A DNA stretch of 64,000 nt, taken from assembly GCA_963682005.1 (NCBI GenBank), contig OY820914.1, positions 1,240,001 to 1,304,000 of the forward strand, given 5' to 3'. A model generated the notes under the pieces. The model was given only the letters and a program-made list of their open reading frames with translations. It was not told where the DNA came from and searched no databases. The position numbers and the translations under genes were made by a program. The DNA comes from CAIYUC01 sp963682005. Its GTDB lineage: Bacteria; Bacteroidota; Bacteroidia; Bacteroidales; FEN-979. Of the stretch, positions 17,915 through 25,364 are shown piece after piece. The number at the start of each line of letters is the position of its first letter. The stretch's first letter is position 1.

Positions 17915-18169
17915 ATGGAAAGACCATCTTGGTTACAACAGGAAAAAATAAAGGTTTCGCTGGATGCAAGGCCGATCCTCGCATCCGGACAGCATCCGCT
18001 GGAGCGGGTAATACAGGAATCCTCGGCCCTGATGCCCGGAGAGATCTACGAGATCATCACGCCATTTCCACCAATGCCGATGATAGAAAAGCTTACGGCA
18101 TTGGGGTTTGTCAGTTTTTCGGAGAACAGTCCGGACGGTTTGTTCCACAGTTATTTCCTGCGGAAATAA
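17915..18169 (+). CDS. DUF2249-domain protein
   Basis: The 84-residue protein matches DUF2249 small alpha/beta domains: a start with VSLDARPILASGQHPLERV, then GEIYEIITPFPPMPMIEKLTALGF. The fold resembles TusA/SirA proteins. Such proteins accompany hemerythrin and NO-related genes, but their activity is unproven. An earlier ATG would lie inside the palindromic repeat; the ATG at 17915 gives the normal family length and N-terminus. It is the last gene of the NO-defence locus. Confidence 0.85.
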   Translation: MERPSWLQQEKIKVSLDARPILASGQHPLERVIQESSALMPGEIYEIITPFPPMPMIEKLTALGFVSFSENSPDGLFHSYFLRK

Positions 18170-18258
18170 GGAGGAAATCCTTTTCCTCGACCATGATGCC
18201 AGGACGCGTTACTGCTCACTTTTGAATTTGTTGTATCTGTGAATGTTATGTGTGGATT

Positions 18259-18289
18259 TTTGAAATTGCCGGTTTTTTCACTATGTTTG
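18259..18289 (+). promoter_or_regulatory. Bacteroidota-type promoter for the cohesin/dockerin-like gene
   Basis: TTTG at 18259-18262 and TATGTTTG at 18282-18289 are exactly 19 bases apart. The position supports the start codon at 18310 rather than the earlier in-frame ATG at 18250. Confidence 0.75.
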
Positions 18290-18309
18290 CAGGTTATAAA
18301 TCCAGAGTC

Positions 18310-19401
18310 ATGAAAACGAAATTTATCTTATTCTCGATACTAATCATGGGTATGGCAGGGGTATCATTGGGTGTCAATGGCACAGCTTCGCTTCCAACGA
18401 TAACCTCGACGCCCGGAACATCGATCAGCCTGGCGCTGAATGTCACCAACTTTACAAACTGCAGCTCCATCGGGCTGATCATCACCATAGATCCGACCGC
18501 ATTGACTTTCACGGGACTGAGCAACATAAATGGTTCTACTCCGGGATTACAGGGCAATTTCAATTCGGGCACTTCATCCGTAAACATTGCCTGGTCGGCA
18601 TCAAATCAGCCGTTCCCCAATGTTACCGGAATTCTTTGCAAACTCAATTTCACCTTTATCGGGCCGGGTTCCACCTCGCTTATTTTCGCTCCTTCCTGCC
18701 AGGTCACGACAGGATTGCCTCCGGTTGACCTGACCGTAATTTATACCAACGGGCAGGTTAATACGACCAATAAGCCGCTAAATATCAGCGTATTCATGGA
18801 GGGGTTGTACAATTCAGGGACAGGGACGATGAACCAGGCACAGGATTGCACGGACGGTGCAAATACATTCAATAAGTTTACCGGGACTACCGTGGATACG
18901 GTAAGTGTATTGCTGGCAGCAGCAACATCACCATGGGCCTGGATTTACCAGGCGCATAACCAGAAGGTCAATCCCAATGGAACATTGACTGCGGATATTC
19001 CTTCAGCCCTTGCAGGCAATTATTACATCGTGGTCAGGCAGCGCCAAAGTGTTGAAACCTGGAGTGCAAACGCGGTTTCTTTCGCCGGCAGCTCCATTAC
19101 TTATAATTTTACGGATGCGGCAGGAAAAGCATATGGCAGCAATCAGCAACTTCTTTCCAGTTCTCCTAATGTTTATGGTCTCTACTGCGGTGATGTAACA
19201 TCCATGATCTCCGGCCAGGATGGCTATGTCGATATTTTCGATAACAATGCCGTATTTAACCAGACCCAGAGCGGCTCATACGGATATATGGCGGAAGATG
19301 TCAATGGAGATGGATTTGTGGATATTTTTGACATGGTCGTTGTATTCAACAACATGCAATACGCTATCGGAATGAATACGCCCCCGAATCCTGCAAAATA
19401 A
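18310..19401 (+). CDS. Exported protein with cohesin-like and dockerin-like modules
   Basis: The 363-residue product has a signal peptide (MKTKFILFSILIMGMAGVSLG) and a beta-rich domain of about 130 residues resembling cohesin (SISLALNVTNFTNCSS, ITIDPTALTFTGLS). It is followed by a 200-residue C-terminal module ending in two dockerin-like calcium loops (DGYVDIFDNN and DVNGDGFVDIFD). That last module closely matches the end of the protein at 3-1358. Cohesin-dockerin pairs hold extracellular complexes together, so binding to partners of the same cell is possible. The cohesin assignment is from pattern only. No T9SS tail is seen. Confidence 0.72.
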   Translation: MKTKFILFSILIMGMAGVSLGVNGTASLPTITSTPGTSISLALNVTNFTNCSSIGLIITIDPTALTFTGLSNINGSTPGLQGNFNSGTSSVNIAWSASNQPFPNVTGILCKLNFTFIGPGSTSLIFAPSCQVTTGLPPVDLTVIYTNGQVNTTNKPLNISVFMEGLYNSGTGTMNQAQDCTDGANTFNKFTGTTVDTVSVLLAAATSPWAWIYQAHNQKVNPNGTLTADIPSALAGNYYIVVRQRQSVETWSANAVSFAGSSITYNFTDAAGKAYGSNQQLLSSSPNVYGLYCGDVTSMISGQDGYVDIFDNNAVFNQTQSGSYGYMAEDVNGDGFVDIFDMVVVFNNMQYAIGMNTPPNPAK

Positions 19402-19437
19402 ACCTGCTGATCATCCACGAATACAGGAATTTCATTC

Positions 19438-19755
19438 ATGGGAAAAGTCATGATCTGTAAAGTTGAAGATGCTCCAATTGCCATGCAGCAACCAACAGGA
19501 AGAAAAATGTTTTCTTCCGAAGGACTTGGGATTGTTCACCTGACCCTGAATCCCGGTGAAAACATTGCCGTTCACACAAATCCATTCCGTGTTATTTTCT
19601 ATGTGCTTTCCGGAGAAGGAACGCTTGAGGCTGACGGGCAGAAAATACCAGCAGGTGCTGATACGTGTATTGGGGTCCCTCCCGGTATTGAGCGGGGATG
19701 GGTGAATTCCGGAGAAAAAGAGTTAAAAATCCTTGTGATCAAAGACCTTGCCTGA
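19438..19755 (+). CDS. Cupin-domain protein
   Basis: This 105-residue single-domain cupin has the first motif near LNPGENIAVHTNPFRVIFYVLSG, and then PAGADTCIGVPPGIERGWVNSG. The first motif keeps one histidine and the second lacks the usual one, so metal binding is uncertain. The start may be ATG 19438 or ATG 19450. Its stop codon directly abuts the ATG of the methyltransferase gene, so the two are probably translated together. The substrate is unknown. Confidence 0.75.
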   Translation: MGKVMICKVEDAPIAMQQPTGRKMFSSEGLGIVHLTLNPGENIAVHTNPFRVIFYVLSGEGTLEADGQKIPAGADTCIGVPPGIERGWVNSGEKELKILVIKDLA

Positions 19756-20685
19756 ATGGATACGTTTACCATCGGTCATTGGACCGACTATGAGCTCATT
19801 GATTCCGGTCATCTCGAAAAACTGGAGCGATTCGGGAAATATATCCTGATCCGTCCCGAACCGCAGGCCGTCTGGAAGAAATTCCTTCCGGAAAAAGAGT
19901 GGAACGACCTGCATCATGCACGTTACACAAGGGCAAAAGGAACAGATCCCGCCAAACAAACATCCACAGAGAAAGGAGAATGGACCACCCGGAAAGGGAT
20001 GCCTGAACAGTGGTTCATCAGTTATTCCTATAAATCGATGAATCTCCGGTTTCGTCTCGGGTTGACGTCTTTCGGTCACATCGGGGTTTTCCCTGAACAG
20101 GCAGATAACTGGGAGTACATCTACGACTACCTAACCAACGTCCTTCCCCCCCTCCCCTTGCAGGGGAGAGGGCCGGGGGGAGGGGTCCGTGTCCTCAATC
20201 TCTTCGCTTACACCGGCGGTGCATCCCTCGCGGCAAAGGCGGCTGGTGCAGACGTCGTTCATGTAGATTCCGTTAAGCCTGTCATCAACTGGGCCAGGGA
20301 AATGATGGAAGCAAGCGGGTTAAAAGACATCCGGTGGGTGGTGGAGGATGCGCTAAAATTTGTTAAACGGGAAACCCGGCGGGGTAACCGCTATGATGGG
20401 ATCATCCTGGATCCCCCGGCCTACGGAAGAGGCCCTGAAGGGGAAAAGTGGATACTCCAGGATACCATCGATGAAATGATCAGTCTTTGTAAGGATCTGC
20501 TGACTCCGGAACACAGCTTTTTCATGCTCAGCATGTATTCCATGGGGTTTTCATCCCTGATCGCTGAAAGTCTCGTTAAAACACATTTTGGTGATGTCAG
20601 CCAGATCCAGAGCGGGGAACTTTATTTTACCGACCGGGGAGGCCGGAAATTACCCCTGGGAACGGTCCTCCGCTTCAAGAAATAG
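19756..20685 (+). CDS. RlmI-like class I SAM-dependent methyltransferase with repeat-derived insert
   Basis: The 309-residue protein has an N-terminal RNA-binding-like part and a Rossmann methyltransferase core: VLNLFAYTGGASLAAKAAGA (motif I), VHVDSVKPVINWARE, WVVEDALKFVKRE and ILDPPAYGRG (motif IV). Relatives methylate 23S rRNA cytosines, but the target is not certain here. About 16 residues (LPPLPLQGRGPGGG and flanks) between YDYL and RVLNLF are encoded by a GC-rich palindrome and appear to be an in-frame repeat insertion just before motif I. The 3' end overlaps the convergent HemW gene by 36 bases. Confidence 0.82.
   Translation: MDTFTIGHWTDYELIDSGHLEKLERFGKYILIRPEPQAVWKKFLPEKEWNDLHHARYTRAKGTDPAKQTSTEKGEWTTRKGMPEQWFISYSYKSMNLRFRLGLTSFGHIGVFPEQADNWEYIYDYLTNVLPPLPLQGRGPGGGVRVLNLFAYTGGASLAAKAAGADVVHVDSVKPVINWAREMMEASGLKDIRWVVEDALKFVKRETRRGNRYDGIILDPPAYGRGPEGEKWILQDTIDEMISLCKDLLTPEHSFFMLSMYSMGFSSLIAESLVKTHFGDVSQIQSGELYFTDRGGRKLPLGTVLRFKK
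20141..20190. repeat. GC-rich palindromic repeat inside a coding region
   Basis: The stretch contains CCCCCCTCCCCTTG followed by CAGGGGAGAGGG and GGGGGGAGGGG, forming a long hairpin. It resembles the intergenic repeat at 42963-43022. It is read in frame within the methyltransferase gene. Confidence 0.7.
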
Positions 20686-21798
20686 ATCGGCAGCTATCTG
20701 GTCGGCAAAAAGTTTTCCTTCATCTGTCAGATAATAGATGCCTTCTTTCTCACGCAACAGTCCATTTTTAAGGTATTCCGCAGCCCGAAGCCCGAGGCCC
20801 GAGGCCATTTCTTCTCCAAAATCCTCCCGTATCCTGTTCACATCACACCCCCACATTGTCCGCAGTGTGACCATCACACGTTCATTGAAATGCTGGATCT
20901 CCGTAAGGTCTTCTCCCTTGTAAAAGCGGTCCCCCCGGTTTATCTGATCCACATACTGAAGGATGCTGCTTACATTCCATTGCCTTGTGGTTCCGTTGTA
21001 GGAATGAGCCGAGGGTCCAAGCCCGAGGTAATGCTCGCCGGTCCAATACATGCTGTTGTGCTTTGAAAACCATCCATCCCTGCAGAAATTCGAGATCTCG
21101 TAATGAAGGTATTGCTGATCTCTCATCTTTTTTAGCAGAATGTGAAAATGCTCAATGATGTGATCTTCTTTAGGGGGTGTCAGAATTTTTTTCCGGATCA
21201 GTACATCAAGCCCGGTCTTTTCCTCCACCGTCAGTGAATAGGCCGAAATATGGGGGATATCGAGCGAAAAGGCCTGCTTCAGATTTTCCTCCCAGTGTTC
21301 GTTGGTCAGGGTCGGAACACCATAGATCAGGTCAAGGCTGATGTTCTCAAAACCGGCTTCTTTGGCCTGGACGACCGAAAGATAGCCGGCATCTCCGGAA
21401 TGAGTCCTGTTGAGGTATTTCAGGTCATTGTCGAAAAACGATTGGATCCCGATGCTGAGGCGATTGATTCCGATGCTCCTGAACTCTTCCAGGGACCCGG
21501 GATTGATATCTTCAGGATTGGCTTCAAGCGTGATCTCCGGGTTCGGATCGAGCGGGTAATATTTGTGAACCGTTTCGAGAATATTCCTGATTTGTGCCGG
21601 GTTCACAAACGAGGGAGTCCCGCCTCCGAGGTAGATCGTCCTCACCGTTTCATTCTGAAGATAATGACGCTGAAGATAGATCTCTTCGTGCAAAGCATCA
21701 AAAAACGCATCTTTATACTTTGATGACGCTACGGAGAAAAAATTGCAGTAGTGGCATTTATGCCTGCAGAAGGGAATATGGATATAAAGACCTGCCAA
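20650..21798 (-). CDS. hemW: HemW-type radical SAM protein
   Basis: The 382-residue protein has the radical SAM cluster motif C11-X3-C15-X2-C18 (FCRHKCHYC), the YLGGGTPSFV motif, RLSIGIQSF, and a C-terminal HemN-like domain. HemW is a haem-binding chaperone that delivers haem to respiratory enzymes, rather than a coproporphyrinogen oxidase; CX3CX2C without a fourth cysteine and the short length fit HemW better than HemN. It is five bases downstream of the histidine kinase gene on the same strand, and its end overlaps the convergent methyltransferase gene by 36 bases. Confidence 0.87.
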   Translation of the reverse strand: MAGLYIHIPFCRHKCHYCNFFSVASSKYKDAFFDALHEEIYLQRHYLQNETVRTIYLGGGTPSFVNPAQIRNILETVHKYYPLDPNPEITLEANPEDINPGSLEEFRSIGINRLSIGIQSFFDNDLKYLNRTHSGDAGYLSVVQAKEAGFENISLDLIYGVPTLTNEHWEENLKQAFSLDIPHISAYSLTVEEKTGLDVLIRKKILTPPKEDHIIEHFHILLKKMRDQQYLHYEISNFCRDGWFSKHNSMYWTGEHYLGLGPSAHSYNGTTRQWNVSSILQYVDQINRGDRFYKGEDLTEIQHFNERVMVTLRTMWGCDVNRIREDFGEEMASGLGLRAAEYLKNGLLREKEGIYYLTDEGKLFADQIAADLFLEAEDRSQG

Positions 21799-21803
21799 AG
21801 CGG

Positions 21804-23297
21804 CTATTTGTTTAAGATGATGCGGAATGTGGTTCCCTTATTCAGTGCGGATGATTTAACAAAGATCTTTCCGTTGTGATAATTATCGATGATCCGCCTC
21901 GACAGGGTCAGACCGAGTCCCCATCCTCGCTGCTTGCTGGTATAACCGGGATGGAAGATGGTCCGGAACAATGATTTCGGGATCCCTTTCCCGGTATCGG
22001 TAATATCAAGGATTACTTCCGAATCATCTTCATTGATATCGATCGTGATGTTACCGCTTCCATCCATGGCATCGACGGCATTCTTGCACAGATTTTCAAT
22101 AACCCATTCAAAGAGATGCATATTCAGCGGAACATTGATTGATTCCTTGTTTGAATTGAGATTGAATGTCACATGCTGGGAAGTGCGCGTTCGTATGTAA
22201 GAAATTACATTGCGCACAACAGCAACAATATCCATGTTATCAAGCCGTGCCGTGGATCCGATCTTGGAAAACCGGTCGGTGATCGTTTCAAGCCTGTTAA
22301 CGTCTTTCTCTATTTCCGACAACGTTTCTGCATCCACGCCTTTCAGTTTCAGCAATTCAACCCATGCAACCATTGAGGAGAGCGGGGTTCCGAGCTGGTG
22401 GGCTGTTTCTTTGGCCATCCCGACCCAAACCTGGTTTTGCTCCGATCTTCTTGCATAGCTGAATAAGAGATACGCGATAAAAAGGAAGATCCCGATCACT
22501 GCAAACTGAACCAGTGGATAATATTTCAGCTGTGTTAGGAGGAAGGAATCCTGGTAAAAGATGAAGCGGACACCGGTATCTGCCAGGTTAACCCTGATCG
22601 GCTTGTTCTGTGAATTCATCGAATGAAGCGTACTGTTCACAAAAGCCGGGTCATTCATTTTCTTTCCCGGGATATTCCCGTAAGCGACTACCGTTTTCTG
22701 TGTACTGTCGGTAATGATAACCGGCACAGATGCAGAATTCAGCACAACTTCTGAGAAGAATGATTGCATGAGATCGTCGAGCACATTCTTCAGCGCCGTA
22801 AAAATATTTGAATCTTTGTAATAGAGGAAGGCCTGTGTTCTCAGGAAATTCACGATGATGGGGGGATACACGGAAAATTGCTTTTTCAGTTCTCCTTCAA
22901 GCCTGGTAACGGAATCAAGTTTAACATTCCTGTAGGATGTGATATTCCCTTCTTTATCAGTCAGAATTACGGGGATTGTCGTATTGTTCGAAATGATGTT
23001 GAGAAAGAAGTTCAGGTCTTCGTTTGATGTTGATGTGATAATTCTTTTCTGTGCCTCCGCCACGATGGTGACACGGCGTCGCTCCTCATCCTTGATCTGC
23101 TCAAAAAGTGTATTGGTGAAGTTGACCAGGTCGGCTTTGCGGTGAATTGCATCAGCCCAGATCGATACATTCTTGCGTTCATCTTTGCGGATCTCCTCAA
23201 CCAGGATGTTGGTATAATAAAGCGATATGGCAACGATAGCGACAGCCGCACCGAAAAGGAACAATTTCCATCGCTTTTTTTTGAGGTAGATGTCCAC
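21804..23297 (-). CDS. Membrane sensor histidine kinase
   Basis: The 497-residue kinase has a membrane helix near residues 12-30, a periplasmic domain of about 230 residues, a second helix near 262-285, and a HisKA box with KETAHQLGTPLSSM (phosphoacceptor H300). The HATPase_c domain has IENLCKNAVDAM, DTGKGIP and GWGLGLTLSRRII. No response regulator lies beside it, so it is an orphan kinase here. Its signal is unknown. It is followed after five bases by hemW. Confidence 0.88.
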   Translation of the reverse strand: MDIYLKKKRWKLFLFGAAVAIVAISLYYTNILVEEIRKDERKNVSIWADAIHRKADLVNFTNTLFEQIKDEERRRVTIVAEAQKRIITSTSNEDLNFFLNIISNNTTIPVILTDKEGNITSYRNVKLDSVTRLEGELKKQFSVYPPIIVNFLRTQAFLYYKDSNIFTALKNVLDDLMQSFFSEVVLNSASVPVIITDSTQKTVVAYGNIPGKKMNDPAFVNSTLHSMNSQNKPIRVNLADTGVRFIFYQDSFLLTQLKYYPLVQFAVIGIFLFIAYLLFSYARRSEQNQVWVGMAKETAHQLGTPLSSMVAWVELLKLKGVDAETLSEIEKDVNRLETITDRFSKIGSTARLDNMDIVAVVRNVISYIRTRTSQHVTFNLNSNKESINVPLNMHLFEWVIENLCKNAVDAMDGSGNITIDINEDDSEVILDITDTGKGIPKSLFRTIFHPGYTSKQRGWGLGLTLSRRIIDNYHNGKIFVKSSALNKGTTFRIILNK

Positions 23298-23441
23298 GTA
23301 AAAAGTTTTTCAGATAAACGCCGGGAATGCATTTATATTTTCCGGCTGGTTTCCAGATAAATAGTTAATGTCTTACAAAGTAATGAAAGTTAAAGATGAT
23401 TACCAAATGTCATTAATCTCCCGGAAAATTTTCTTCGGGAT

Positions 23442-23481
23442 AAAAAAAATGCTCCGGAAACAATCACTTGCTTCCGAAGCA
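23442..23481 (-). terminator. Rho-independent terminator for the PorT-like gene
   Basis: On the minus strand the stem TGCTTCGGAA/TTCCGGAGCA (one G-T pair) is followed by a T-rich run of eight or nine bases. It lies about 40 bases past the stop codon of the barrel gene. Confidence 0.8.
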
Positions 23482-23523
23482 CCTTATTTTCCCTGGGTGA
23501 TAAATTCTGTAACTCCTCAGGTA

Positions 23524-24333
23524 TTATTCCTGTGTTCCGCCAAGGCGGAAAATATAGCCGATTGATATTCCGAAGTTACGGTTGCAAAAACTGTAGTATG
23601 GAAGCAAATCGTTATCGGAAGCATAATCGTTATAGTCTGATTTTTCTGCTGCTGTTGGATTATCCACGCCGATAAATCCCCAGTTATAACGGATATCGAG
23701 AACGAGATCGCCGGGTCCCAATCTTACACCTGGCTGTACGCCCAGTGTGAGACCTACATCAAGCCGGCTCGCTTTAATAGCTCCTCTGTTCAACGGAGCA
23801 CCGATTGTTCCATTGTCACCCGAAGCTTCTCCTTCTCCGAATTCTACTGTGTACTCTTCTTTTAATGCGTCATTTTCATAATATCTTTCTTTAGCACCTA
23901 AAGCAACGCCGACATAAGGCCCGACCATACCATATACACTGAACATCCCAAATGCATACCCTCCTTTAAAAAGGATCGGGACTGTCATGTAATTGTACGT
24001 GGCCGTCATTTTCGTGTCAACATTCTTTCCGTCCTCATTCTCATAGGAGGATTTCACTGTGGCACCTTTTTGTTCAAAGTTAAATTCGATCTCCAGACCG
24101 AACATTTTGCTGAACATTGGATTTAAGACGAAACTTGCCTGGAGCCCAGCTTTTGCAGGGTTCAGATCAGATGCCTCGACTAATTCGTCTGTTGTAAGTT
24201 TTGACCAGTTTGAATATTTGGAGAATGTACCGCCGAATCTCATCCCAAGGCCAAAGCCCTGGCTGAATGACGATGTCGCCGACATCACAAGCACGGATGC
24301 GGCAATTGCAAAAAGTAAATGTTTTGTTTTCAT
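23524..24333 (-). CDS. PorT-family outer-membrane beta-barrel protein
   Basis: The 269-residue protein has a signal peptide ending ATSSFSQ and then alternating amphipathic strands (GLGMRFGGTFSKYS, ASFVLNPMFSKMFGLEIEFN, YMTVPILFKGGYAFGMFSVY, VLDIRYNWGF) typical of PorT-like outer-membrane barrels. It ends in strand-like ISIGYIFRLGG. Its role is unknown; many Bacteroidota encode several such barrels. It is a single-gene transcript with its own promoter (24421-24428, minus) and terminator. Confidence 0.82.
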   Translation of the reverse strand: MKTKHLLFAIAASVLVMSATSSFSQGFGLGMRFGGTFSKYSNWSKLTTDELVEASDLNPAKAGLQASFVLNPMFSKMFGLEIEFNFEQKGATVKSSYENEDGKNVDTKMTATYNYMTVPILFKGGYAFGMFSVYGMVGPYVGVALGAKERYYENDALKEEYTVEFGEGEASGDNGTIGAPLNRGAIKASRLDVGLTLGVQPGVRLGPGDLVLDIRYNWGFIGVDNPTAAEKSDYNDYASDNDLLPYYSFCNRNFGISIGYIFRLGGTQE

Positions 24334-24420
24334 GGTTTGAAGGTTAAGTGAATACTATGCATGTGTTTATAAAAAATTTCATTCACGGTATTGTTGGGTT
24401 ATTCCTCAGATAACGACGGA

Positions 24421-24428
24421 CAAATATA
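24421..24428 (-). promoter_or_regulatory. -7 element for the PorT-like gene
   Basis: On the minus strand the sequence is TATATTTG, a TAnnTTTG match about 90 bases before the start codon. The remaining part of the 300-base divergent intergenic region (24334-24634) shows no gene. Confidence 0.5.
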
Positions 24429-24573
24429 AAAAAAAATTGTTCAATACTAAACTATTAAATTCTGATACAAAATAATATGATCGCATATAATGTCAATAAA
24501 TAAGCCTGCCTTCATTTCAACGGAAATAAATGTGTTTTTACCGAATATCTCTCATACAAATAAAACTCTTGCT

Positions 24574-24581
24574 TAACTTTG
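24574..24581 (+). promoter_or_regulatory. -7 element for the LolA-like gene
   Basis: TAACTTTG matches TAnnTTTG, 53 bases before the start codon at 24635. A clear -33 element is not seen. Confidence 0.5.
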
Positions 24582-24634
24582 AAAACCGAAATTATTCTGA
24601 ATATTTATTCATTAACATGATCTAAAAAAGCAAT

Positions 24635-25363
24635 ATGAAAAAAGCAATTTCTTTGTTTCTGATTATCCTGGCAGGTATTTCAGTATCAGGGTTCGCCCAG
24701 GAAATGACCCTTGATATCATCCTAAACAAGTATTTTGAAACGGTTGGGATGAAAAAGATGAATGAATGGAAATCGATGAAAATGACAGGGAAATCAATGG
24801 CACAGGGTGTTGAGTATCCATTCTTCATCACCGTGAAACGCCCGGGTAAGGTCAGGATGGAAGTGGATATTCAAGGTATGAAAATGATCCAGGCTTATGA
24901 TGGTCAGAAGGGCTGGGCAGTCATTCCCTGGTCGGGATCCACCGATCCGCAGGATATGACCGAAGACCAGTCGCGGATGATGAAGAACCAGGCGGAATTT
25001 GAAGGGTCCCTATACAACTGGAAAGACAAGGGCTATAAGGCAGAACTGCTGGGTAAAGAAGATGTGGAAGGCTCCTCGGTTTACAAAATCAAAGTGACAA
25101 AACCGGATGGCGACATTGAAACATTCTTTATTGATGCCGAGAATTTCGTTATCCTGAAATCGGTCACCCTTGTGAAGATACAGGGCAATGAAACGGAGAG
25201 CGAGACACTAATGTCTGATTACAAAGATGAGAACGGGGTATTGATCCCCCATACGATCGTTAACAAATACAAGGACCAGGTTGTTTCGCAGGTTGTGGTT
25301 GATAAAGTTGATATTAATCCTGACATGGATGACAGCATTTTTCAAAAACCGGTAAAAAAATAA
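24635..25363 (+). CDS. LolA-like outer-membrane lipoprotein-sorting family protein
   Basis: The 242-residue exported protein starts with a signal peptide (MKKAISLFLIILAGISVSGFAQ). The mature part resembles the LolA/LolB-type half-barrel in so-called outer-membrane lipoprotein-sorting proteins (ILNKYFETVGMKKMNEWKSM, then KRPGKVRMEVDIQGMKMIQAYDG, later YKIKVTKPDGDIETFFIDAE). These bind hydrophobic ligands in the periplasm, but most Bacteroidota members are uncharacterised. The next gene starts one base after its stop codon, so the pair is an operon. Confidence 0.75.
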   Translation: MKKAISLFLIILAGISVSGFAQEMTLDIILNKYFETVGMKKMNEWKSMKMTGKSMAQGVEYPFFITVKRPGKVRMEVDIQGMKMIQAYDGQKGWAVIPWSGSTDPQDMTEDQSRMMKNQAEFEGSLYNWKDKGYKAELLGKEDVEGSSVYKIKVTKPDGDIETFFIDAENFVILKSVTLVKIQGNETESETLMSDYKDENGVLIPHTIVNKYKDQVVSQVVVDKVDINPDMDDSIFQKPVKK

Positions 25364-25364
25364 C

